Assembly: GCA_900769175.1 (NCBI GenBank)
Contig: CAAGFP010000030.1
Coordinates: forward strand, 1-42,271
Length of the DNA stretch: 42,271 bases
Direction: 5' to 3'
Origin: Lachnospiraceae bacterium
Lineage (GTDB): Bacteria > Bacillota > Clostridia > Lachnospirales > Lachnospiraceae
Shown here: positions 36,277-42,271 of the stretch, in pieces
How the letters are laid out: the number at the start of each line of letters is the position of its first letter
Position numbering within the stretch: the stretch's first letter is position 1
Made by a program: the position numbers and the translations under genes
The notes under the pieces: model-generated
The model's database searches: none
What the model was told of the DNA's origin: nothing
What the model saw: only the letters and a program-made list of their open reading frames with translations

Positions 36277-36955
36277 CACGCTTGCTGATTTTTATAGAAG
36301 TTCAGAATGGGAAGATTTCAGAAAAATCATAATAGCGCAGCGAACACATGCAGACGGTTTCGTTTATGATGAGATAACGAATAAACCGATTGTAATTGCA
36401 GGAGATATTATTATTCACCACAAAATCCCGCTGACGCTTGATAATGTCAATGACTTTAATATATCGCTGAATCCAGATAACGTTCAGATCGTTTCGTTCA
36501 AAACGCATAACGATATACACGACAGGTTCGGCACATATACACGGCACGTATACTTGATATACGGATGTCCGCTTTCCGGCAAAAGCACGTTTGTGAAAGA
36601 GCGAGCAAACATACACGATCTGATTATCGACATTGATCGTATTTATGAATGTATATCAAATAATCCGCCGTATATGAAATCTGGAAGGCTATACGATAAT
36701 GTTCAAGCCGTCCGCGAAGCGCTTCTTGATTGCATCAAATTCAAGCGCGGGAAATGGGTAAATGCATTTATCATTTCAGGTGCACCGCTGAAACGTGACA
36801 GGGAAATGTACGAAACGGTATACGGAGCAGAACCGATATACATTGACTGCGACAAAGAAACCGCATTGAATAGACTTGCAAGCTGCGAAGACGGTCGTGA
36901 CGTGAAGGAATGGCAGAAGTACATAGAAACATGGTTTTCAAGATATCAGGAGTGA
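36269..36955 (+). CDS. HNH nuclease fused to P-loop kinase-like domain
   Basis: The 228-residue protein has an HNH domain at 1 to about 85 (SSEWEDFRKIIIAQR ... DIIIHHKIPLT ... NPDNVQIVSFKTHNDIHDRFG), then a P-loop domain with GCPLSGKSTF at about 99-108, IDIDRIYE and FIISGAPLKRDREMY, ending in a helix with EWQKYIETWF. The second part looks like a small kinase of the AAA_33/polynucleotide-kinase group. HNH proteins next to terminases help cut cos ends. The joined kinase could act on nucleic-acid ends made by the nuclease; this is inference. ATG 36269 is preferred to 36263 for spacing. Confidence 0.82.
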   Translation: MFNTLADFYRSSEWEDFRKIIIAQRTHADGFVYDEITNKPIVIAGDIIIHHKIPLTLDNVNDFNISLNPDNVQIVSFKTHNDIHDRFGTYTRHVYLIYGCPLSGKSTFVKERANIHDLIIDIDRIYECISNNPPYMKSGRLYDNVQAVREALLDCIKFKRGKWVNAFIISGAPLKRDREMYETVYGAEPIYIDCDKETALNRLASCEDGRDVKEWQKYIETWFSRYQE

Positions 36956-36959
36956 GAAC

Positions 36960-39227
36960 ATGGACGTAAAATCAATTGCGCAAGCATCATTGGCAGTAGA
37001 ACCGGAAGAATCTTCTGATTACAGCGTTGCTTTAATGTCGATTTCTCCGGATGGAGAGGGACACATCGTCGTAAACGATGACAGAACGGTTTCTGTTCCT
37101 GCTGAATTAAAAGAAATCGCCGTGCAGTTCGATCATAATGTCGAAACGGTGACTTTTGACTGCCCGCGATACTGGGACGGACACGACTTTTCTGAAATGC
37201 ACGTATACATCAATTATATGTGCGCTGACAAGAGCAAGGGACAATATCTCTGCGAAAACGTAAGAATTGATGAATCCGATAACAACATTATTCATTTCGA
37301 TTGGACGATTAAAAGAAATGTTACCTGTGCAAGCGGAAAAATTTATTTCCTTGTTTGCGTAAAGAAAACGGATGAAGCAGGAAATCTTCTGAATCATTGG
37401 TGCAGCAGGCTGAATCAGGAAATGAAAGTTCTTGATGGTCTTGAATGCACGTCGGAAGAAATTGTATCTGAAAATCCGGATGTTATCGAAAGCATTCTGT
37501 CAAGGCTTGACGTGATCGAACAGAACGGAGGAAGCAGCGGAAGCGGTGAAACATATTCAACAATGACCGGGGCAACCGCAGAAACAGACGGTGCTTCCGG
37601 GCTTGTTCCTGCTCCGATGGCTGGGGAACAGGATAAATTTCTGCGCGGGGATGGGACGTGGAGTAAAAATGTAGACGATACACTTACGATATCCGGTGCT
37701 GCGGCGGACGCGAAGGCGACAGGAGATCAGATTCGTGCGATTTATGATGAGATTGCGAACCAGGGCGGCAAAACGCCGCTGGATACGTTTCTCGACAATG
37801 TAGATGTGGACTATGCCTACGATGAAGCAACCGGGGCGTATTATACGGTTATCCGAATCTACAAGCAAAAGCTGGACGGGAGTTATCAGTATCCTTTTGT
37901 TTATGCACCAAATGGGGCGGGTTCTGGCGATAAGTCCACCTATGACATGACCGTTGAGGCCGGATGGTTGCTTGCGATTAACAGTGGTATTTTTAACACA
38001 AGCACGAAAAAACCGGATGGGATTGTTATTCAGAATGGTACGGTTGTACAAAATGCCTCTTCCGCAACCAACAGCCAGTGCAAGCCGTTGACTATTGATA
38101 GCAATGGTGATTTGAGCTATGCCGCTTATGATGTGGATGCGGCAGAACTGGTGGCCGCTGGCATTGTTTCTGCGGTCTGCGGATTTATGCCAATTGTGGT
38201 AGACTATGCGGCTGTTGATAGTTCTGAGTGGAACAGCGTAAGCCACTACACCCAGAATGCACAACGACAGATCATCGGACAGTGGGGAAACGGCGATTAT
38301 GCAATTATTACATGTGAGGGCAGAGGCTATCACAACAGCGACGGCTGGACGATAGCGGAAGCACAGGCCGTTTGCATCAGACACGGACTGAAATTTGCCT
38401 ATAATCTGGACGGCGGCGGCAGTACGGAAACTATGCTGGGACACAAGCCTGTCAATACAATCTATGAAAACGCAACCGGGAGAGTCGTTCCGACCTTCAT
38501 TGTTTTCAGCGGTGCAACAGTTCCTCCTGCCGCAGACGAAACCGGCGGCTCCGGTGATGAAGAAACCGAAGTGACCCTGATGGGTATTTCTGCGACATAC
38601 ACTGGCGGCGATGTTGCGGTGGGAACGGCTGTAACAGAGCTGATCGGGATTGTGGTTACTGCCAATTATTCCGATGGTAGCACCGCAACTGTGACAGAAT
38701 ATACATTGTCTGGCGAGATTGCAGAGGGAGAAAACACCGTGACGGTGACGTATGCGGGCTTGACCACAACATTTACGGTGGTAGGTGTGGCTGAATCCGG
38801 CTTTGAACCTGTAACAGCGAATGCAGTCTATCTGATTGGATATTCAAACGTTGACAATGGAAATGGATGGTCATTAGATAATTTATCAAGCAGAATTGCT
38901 GCGGTCACAACTGAGCCTAATATCGAAGGTCAGCAGGCAGTAACTGTGAACGGTGTCAATTATTACACAATTCCAGTTCCGAGAAGCGCAACGAAGGTGA
39001 TCGTCACCTGTCCCGGCTTTATTCCGGGGGATCGGTATTGGTCTTATGACGCTTATGCCAAGGCATATACCAGCCTGCTTGATCCCGGATGGCAGTCTGA
39101 GGGCGGCGTAACACGGGAGTTTGAAGCAGGTACTTATGCGTACATGACAGTAAACTTCAAGAATTCCGGCAACTCAACGATTCCCGCCGATACCGACACG
39201 AGCGGATTCAGCATTGTTTTTGAGTAA
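36960..39227 (+). CDS. Mosaic tail fibre with phosphodiester glycosidase (NAGPA) domain
   Basis: The 755-residue protein has at least four parts. Residues 1-185 are a baseplate-type domain (HIVVNDDRTVSVPAELKEIAVQFDHN, then CPRYWDGHDFS). Residues about 200-260 form a fibre linker with GLVPAPMAGEQDKFLRGDGTWSK, a standard phage-tail motif. Residues about 290-525 are a NAGPA/phosphodiester-glycosidase-like domain with AINSGIFN and the hallmark YNLDGGGSTETM near 480-490. Residues 538-620 are a bacterial Ig-like (Big_3-type) domain, followed by a C-terminal beta domain. The glycosidase may trim host surface or teichoic-acid sugars. DNA from about 37,600 on is richer in G/C and uses CTG, GGC and GCC far more than the upstream part, so the back two thirds look transferred. 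Confidence 0.85.
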   Translation: MDVKSIAQASLAVEPEESSDYSVALMSISPDGEGHIVVNDDRTVSVPAELKEIAVQFDHNVETVTFDCPRYWDGHDFSEMHVYINYMCADKSKGQYLCENVRIDESDNNIIHFDWTIKRNVTCASGKIYFLVCVKKTDEAGNLLNHWCSRLNQEMKVLDGLECTSEEIVSENPDVIESILSRLDVIEQNGGSSGSGETYSTMTGATAETDGASGLVPAPMAGEQDKFLRGDGTWSKNVDDTLTISGAAADAKATGDQIRAIYDEIANQGGKTPLDTFLDNVDVDYAYDEATGAYYTVIRIYKQKLDGSYQYPFVYAPNGAGSGDKSTYDMTVEAGWLLAINSGIFNTSTKKPDGIVIQNGTVVQNASSATNSQCKPLTIDSNGDLSYAAYDVDAAELVAAGIVSAVCGFMPIVVDYAAVDSSEWNSVSHYTQNAQRQIIGQWGNGDYAIITCEGRGYHNSDGWTIAEAQAVCIRHGLKFAYNLDGGGSTETMLGHKPVNTIYENATGRVVPTFIVFSGATVPPAADETGGSGDEETEVTLMGISATYTGGDVAVGTAVTELIGIVVTANYSDGSTATVTEYTLSGEIAEGENTVTVTYAGLTTTFTVVGVAESGFEPVTANAVYLIGYSNVDNGNGWSLDNLSSRIAAVTTEPNIEGQQAVTVNGVNYYTIPVPRSATKVIVTCPGFIPGDRYWSYDAYAKAYTSLLDPGWQSEGGVTREFEAGTYAYMTVNFKNSGNSTIPADTDTSGFSIVFE

Positions 39228-39281
39228 CAGTTATCACAAAAGTTAGTCAGTATTCTGAGCCGAAAGAGAAAGGGAAAAACC

Positions 39282-39458
39282 ATGAAAAAGATTATTGCAA
39301 TCATGCTGACCGCATGCGCACTGTCCATAAGCGCATCGGCAGCAACACCGCTTTACAAGCCGGTCAAGCTGCCCAAAATCAAGATCACCGTTCCGCATTA
39401 CGACTTCAGTTATGCGGTCGAGAAGTATCTTGAAGAGCATCCGCTCGACATCTGGTGA
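39282..39458 (+). CDS. Small exported protein with signal peptide (58 aa)
   Basis: ATG 39282 follows AAAGGGAAAAACC. The product begins MKKIIAIMLTACALSISASA with ATP after it: a short signal peptide with an AxA cut site (ASA/A) near residue 20. The LTAC could also serve as a lipobox but the hydrophobic part before it is very short. The mature part of 38 residues is VKLPKIKITVPHYDF...EKYLEEHPLDIW. Base and codon use match the transferred end of the preceding fibre, so it may have come with it. Function unknown. Confidence 0.65.
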   Translation: MKKIIAIMLTACALSISASAATPLYKPVKLPKIKITVPHYDFSYAVEKYLEEHPLDIW

Positions 39459-39463
39459 ATTAC

Positions 39464-39550
39464 ATGGCATCGTTTATTGCGGGTATTTTTATCGGCGGTT
39501 TCGTCGGCGTTATGGCTATGTGCTTGATTACTGTCGGAAGGGGTGATTGA
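39464..39550 (+). CDS. DUF3789-like membrane micro-protein (28 aa)
   Basis: The product MASFIAGIFIGGFVGVMAMC plus LITVGRGD is a single membrane helix with the G-x-x-x-GG-x-x-G-V-x-x-MC pattern of DUF3789. This family is found next to holins in Firmicutes phages. Its stop is directly followed by the TTG start of the next gene. It may help membrane permeabilisation; this is inferred from position. Confidence 0.65.
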   Translation: MASFIAGIFIGGFVGVMAMCLITVGRGD

Positions 39551-39835
39551 TTGGAAACAATTGCATTGTATGCCGGGTATATCACTTGTATTGCGGCGGC
39601 TGTCGGACTTATTGTAAATTTTGTTTTTACATATAAAAAAGTCATTGAAGGAATCAAGTGCCAGCTGCGCACAGATATGCTACGTACATATTACAGGAAT
39701 GCGGACACAAAAACGATACGCCAATACGAATTGCAGAATTTTGAATACAATTATGAAGCGTATCGAGCATTGAAAGGAAATTCATTCATAGTGGATATTC
39801 ACGATGAAGTTGTGAAATGGAAGGTGATTACATGA
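39551..39835 (+). CDS. Membrane-anchored lysis-region protein
   Basis: The 94-residue product starts at TTG 39551 behind AAGGGGTGAT. One N-terminal membrane helix (about 4-28, ALYAGYITCIAAAVGLIVNFVF) is followed by a charged cytoplasmic part: GIKCQLRTDMLRTYYRNADTKTIRQYELQNFEYNYEAYRALKGNSFI (in segments). I recall this domain from phage proteins encoded between fibres and holin in Clostridia. It could be a holin partner or a small holin-like protein. Confidence 0.65.
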   Translation: METIALYAGYITCIAAAVGLIVNFVFTYKKVIEGIKCQLRTDMLRTYYRNADTKTIRQYELQNFEYNYEAYRALKGNSFIVDIHDEVVKWKVIT

Positions 39836-40041
39836 AAAAGGTTTTTACAGTCACATGGGCGAAAGCGGCGGCTGTACGCGCAATCAAAACAGTGGCGCAG
39901 ACTGCGGTTGCAACCATCGGAACGGCGGCTGTGCTCGGTGAAGTAAATTGGATTGCGGTAGGTTCTGCGTCCGTGCTTGCTGGCGTTCTGTCGCTTCTCA
40001 CGTCCGTTGCAGGGCTTCCGGAGGTTACGGAAAATGACTAA
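39832..40041 (+). CDS. Holin (r1t-like)
   Basis: ATG 39832 follows GGAAGGTGATTAC and overlaps the previous stop. The 69-residue product begins MKKVFTVTWAKAAAVRAIKTVAQTA, then two short membrane helices (VATIGTAAVLGEVNW and AVGSASVLAGVLSLLTSVAG) and a short polar end LPEVTEND. This is the pattern of r1t-type holins, which open the membrane to release the lysin. Confidence 0.85.
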   Translation: MKKVFTVTWAKAAAVRAIKTVAQTAVATIGTAAVLGEVNWIAVGSASVLAGVLSLLTSVAGLPEVTEND

Positions 40042-40306
40042 TCAGAAATTTATCGAAATTTGCACGAAAAAGGTCATTGAATATGCGAACGCGCATTTAG
40101 ACAAAACCGATTGTGTCAGCATCAACGAAGAAAACGTTTTTGTTGTATGGCTCTGTAAAACATTGCAGAATCATAAAGCACTTTTATCAACTACGCTTTA
40201 TGACGGAATGTATTATGAATGTACATACAACGGATACAAAGACGAACTGTATTTCGACGCATACAAGAAGTTTGAAAATGTAAGCTTCCAGGAGGTTGAC
40301 AAATGA
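40034..40306 (+). CDS. DUF6275-like protein
   Basis: The 90-residue product reads FIEICTKKVIEYANAHLDKTD ... NVFVVWLCKTLQNHKALLSTTLYDGMYYECTYNG ... YFDAYKKFENV. I recognise this VVW-CKTLQN-KAL-STT--DGMYYE-TYNG pattern as the DUF6275 family found next to holin and endolysin in gut Firmicutes phages. Function unknown. Overlaps the holin gene by eight bases and the lysin gene by four. Confidence 0.75.
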   Translation: MTNQKFIEICTKKVIEYANAHLDKTDCVSINEENVFVVWLCKTLQNHKALLSTTLYDGMYYECTYNGYKDELYFDAYKKFENVSFQEVDK

Positions 40307-41130
40307 AACGCGGAATTGATGTTTCGATTTTCCAGCGTGAAATTGACTGGACAGATGTCCGATCATCCGGCGTTGAATTTGCAATGATTAAGGCAACGCA
40401 AGGCAGAAGTGAGCAGTCACCGGCAACATATCTGTTCCGCGACAGTTATTTTGTTGCGAATATGTCGAATGCTTACGCATGCGGTGTTCGGTGCGGTGTA
40501 TATCATTATCTGACGGCAACAACGGTAGCAGGAGCAAAAGAAGAAGCTGAATATTTTCTTTCCGTGATTGCTCCGTATAAGAAATTCATCAAACTGTATG
40601 CGGCTGTTGACGTTGAATCAAAATATCTGCCGTGTGATAAATCACTTTTGACGCAGATTGTCAATGTTTTCTGCGCGACAGTGAAAAACGCCGGTTTTAC
40701 GCCTGCTGTTTACACGAATCCTGATTTCCATAAAAACAGATTGAACGATATATCAAGCTGGAATCTGTGGCTTGCACTGTGGCGAAATAAAAACAATATT
40801 CCGTCGCTTGAAAAATATCCGAACATGAAAATCTGGCAGTATGGAAGTGAATCAGTAAACGGAATTGTAGGAGATGTTGACGCGAATTACATGATCGTTG
40901 ATGAAACGGAGAAAAAACCTATGGAAGAAAAGAAACTGGATAACCAGACAGCTGAATGGTCTGAAAAAGCGGTTAAATGGTGCAAGGAAAACGGAATCAT
41001 GATCGGAGACGAAAACGGCGATCTGATGTTGCACCAGAATGTTACCCGTGAACAGATGGCGGTTATGCTTCATCGGCTTTACAATCTTACGATTGATAAA
41101 ATCGTTGCGGCACTCAATAAACTTAACTGA
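40303..41130 (+). CDS. GH25 endolysin with C-terminal SLH-type domain
   Basis: The 275-residue muramidase has the GH25 catalytic domain at 1 to about 205: MKRGIDVSIFQ with Asp6, VYHYLTATT, LYAAVDVES with the catalytic Asp103/Glu105 pair, PAVYTNPDF and NMKIWQYGS. After a charged linker, residues about 224-265 (AEWSEKAVKWCKENGIMIGDENG ... NVTREQMAVMLHRLY) match an S-layer-homology motif, which binds pyruvylated wall polymers. Only one SLH repeat is present. A perfect AGGAGGT ribosome site precedes the start. Confidence 0.93.
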   Translation: MKRGIDVSIFQREIDWTDVRSSGVEFAMIKATQGRSEQSPATYLFRDSYFVANMSNAYACGVRCGVYHYLTATTVAGAKEEAEYFLSVIAPYKKFIKLYAAVDVESKYLPCDKSLLTQIVNVFCATVKNAGFTPAVYTNPDFHKNRLNDISSWNLWLALWRNKNNIPSLEKYPNMKIWQYGSESVNGIVGDVDANYMIVDETEKKPMEEKKLDNQTAEWSEKAVKWCKENGIMIGDENGDLMLHQNVTREQMAVMLHRLYNLTIDKIVAALNKLN

Positions 41131-41152
41131 TGAAAGGTAAAGGTGAAACATT

Positions 41153-41680
41153 ATGCCTACTACTTATTCAATCATTAACAACGTCGTCGTCAACAAGCTG
41201 ACAAAGCAGGAGTATGACGATCTTGTAACAGCCGGGGTTATCACACCTGACATGATCGAAAATCAGGTGTGGATTTTCAGCGATGATAACTTCTTGAGCG
41301 CGGAAAACCTTGCAAAGCTGGAAGCGTTCATTCCTGCTGACTACTACAAGAAGACGGAAGTCAACGATCTGATCGCGGCGATCAATGCGCTGTCGTTTGA
41401 TATTGTTTCCGCGCTTCCGACTGAGAACATCGACGCAGAGAAAATCTATCTTGTGCCAAAGGCAGAGACCGAGACGGGCAATGTGTACGAGGAATATATG
41501 TACATCAACGAAGCATGGGAACGTATCGGCAGCACGGAGATTGATCTCTCCGGCTACTACACAAAGGCAGAAGCTGATAACAAGTTCCTGTCCGAAAAGC
41601 CTGTGTATCAGTACAGCGAGATTCAGGACACGCCTACAATTCCGACCGCTGAAACACGCATCTGGACGACTACAGAATAA
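41153..41680 (+). CDS. Fibre-like protein, short
   Basis: The 175-residue product begins PTTYSIINNVVVNKLTKQEYDDLVTAG, an N-terminal unit also seen in the next gene. A coiled, fibre-like stretch (YYKKTEVNDLIAAINAL), a KIYLVPKAETETGNVYEEYMYINEAWERIGSTEIDLSGYYTKAEADNKF block (in segments) typical of phage tail fibres, and a short PTIPTAETRIWTTTE end follow. Probably a tail-fibre or adaptor protein. Confidence 0.72.
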   Translation: MPTTYSIINNVVVNKLTKQEYDDLVTAGVITPDMIENQVWIFSDDNFLSAENLAKLEAFIPADYYKKTEVNDLIAAINALSFDIVSALPTENIDAEKIYLVPKAETETGNVYEEYMYINEAWERIGSTEIDLSGYYTKAEADNKFLSEKPVYQYSEIQDTPTIPTAETRIWTTTE

Positions 41681-41683
41681 GCC

Positions 41684-42229
41684 ATGTCATACGTAACATC
41701 AAACGGCGTTATTGTGAATAAGCTCACAATGGCGCAGTATAAAGCATTGCGGGAAATCGGCTCTATCATTGTTGGTGAGACGTATGTTATCACAGATATT
41801 GATACTTATGTTGATGGACTTGCAAGCGCATCAGCTGGACGATCTGCCTGTATGGCTGCACTTACATCAAACAAGACTGTACAAAGCGGTGACATTAAGT
41901 TGCCGCTTGTACAGCAGGTATTGACAGGTGATGACTTATCCGTAACAAGCAATGGTATCAAGTGCTTGAAGGATGGAGTGATAAAGGCAAGTGCATTTCT
42001 CACGCTTGAATTTGCAAACATGTCTGTGCCTTATGTAACCATCAAGAAGAACACAACGAACATTGCGAAAGCAAAGCTTGAAGAATGCGACCCGTACATT
42101 GCATTGAATGATATCCTTGTAAACGTATCGGCCGGAGATATTATTTATCTTTACGTCGAAAGTATGCAGGATAGAATCATTGCACAGTATGCGAACAACG
42201 GAACGCGGCTGACTGTTGAATATCTATGA
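41684..42229 (+). CDS. Fibre-tip-like protein with C1q/TNF-like end
   Basis: The 181-residue product shares its first 20 residues' pattern (NGVIVNKLTMAQYKAL) with the previous gene, then GETYVITDIDTYVDG, a repeat-rich middle and a C-terminal domain. That domain, AFLTLEFANMSVPYVTIKKN ... DILVNVSAGDIIYLYVES ... RLTVEYL, has the strand pattern of trimeric C1q/TNF-like fibre tips. It may trimerise and bind the host receptor. It is the last gene before the assembly edge. Confidence 0.68.
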   Translation: MSYVTSNGVIVNKLTMAQYKALREIGSIIVGETYVITDIDTYVDGLASASAGRSACMAALTSNKTVQSGDIKLPLVQQVLTGDDLSVTSNGIKCLKDGVIKASAFLTLEFANMSVPYVTIKKNTTNIAKAKLEECDPYIALNDILVNVSAGDIIYLYVESMQDRIIAQYANNGTRLTVEYL

Positions 42230-42235
42230 AACATC

Positions 42236-42271
42236 CCCCCGGTCGGCAAAAGAAAGAACCCTCCGGGGGAC
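42236..42271 (+). terminator. Probable terminator cut by the window end
   Basis: CCCCCGG (42236-42242) pairs with CCGGGGG (42263-42269) seven bases after the last stop codon. The T-run that would complete a rho-independent terminator lies beyond the window, so the call is provisional. Confidence 0.5.

Noticed and set aside
37557..38444. 295-codon minus-strand frame inside the glycosidase fibre gene
   Set aside because: The plus-strand product has clear domain motifs (LDGGGST and others) over the same bases; the minus frame is a by-product of GC-rich codon use.
1..42271. tRNA genes, rRNA, insertion sequences, diversity-generating retroelement
   Set aside because: I found no cloverleaf with a GTTCGAATC-like arm, no transposase, and no reverse transcriptase or template/variable repeat pair by eye.

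Overview
The window is most of the genome of a temperate, long-tailed (siphovirus-type) bacteriophage or prophage. The host is probably a gut Clostridia-like Firmicute. This rests on AAGG-type ribosome sites with frequent GTG/TTG starts, HK97-type head genes, CD1375-, DUF6275- and DUF3789-like small proteins, a large serine integrase, and lysins of the Amidase_3 and GH25-SLH types. Bases 1-17 are an Illumina adapter, so the left edge is an assembly end and a small part of the genome is missing around the junction.

Layout. (1) 0.1-16.9 kb, rightward: packaging, head and tail genes in classical order (small and large terminase, portal, protease, capsid, head-tail connectors, major tail protein, tail assembly chaperones with a textbook -1 frameshift, tape measure, Dit, Tal, upper baseplate/fibre). 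A three-gene block that looks like a tail-fibre end module is wedged between portal and protease. (2) 17.0-19.9 kb: a promoter and a run of small unknown genes ending in a methylase-like protein. Several of these genes are preceded by structured RNA leaders, some of them paralogous. (3) 20.1-23.3 kb: lysogeny (leftward serine integrase and XRE repressor) and the start of the rightward early operon with a long structured leader and an ArdC-N-like gene. (4) 23.4-32.0 kb: replication and recombination (Gp157-like, ERF annealing protein, NinB-like, HNH, replication initiator, helicase loader, SSB, RusA). (5) 32.0-34.3 kb: a ParB-domain protein, a tRNA-guanine-transglycosylase/DpdA-like enzyme, a small membrane protein and a YhhQ-type queuosine-precursor transporter. 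I read this as a salvage-type 7-deazaguanine DNA modification cassette, and it is the most interesting part of the window. (6) 34.3-37.0 kb: amidase, a structured RNA, an HTH protein, a free-standing HNH homing endonuclease with a hidden ribosome site, and an HNH/P-loop kinase fusion. (7) 37.0-42.2 kb: a mosaic fibre carrying a phosphodiester-glycosidase (NAGPA) domain, a small exported protein, holin region, GH25 lysozyme and two further fibre-like proteins.

Regulation is unusually visible. Three near-copies of one promoter sit at 16.99, 22.41 and 26.60 kb and share their spacer sequence. Two extended -10 promoters lie at 34.32 and 35.67 kb. At least two families of multi-hairpin RNA leaders are supported by compensatory changes between copies inside this one genome. 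All functional calls come from reading motifs by eye; no database search was run.
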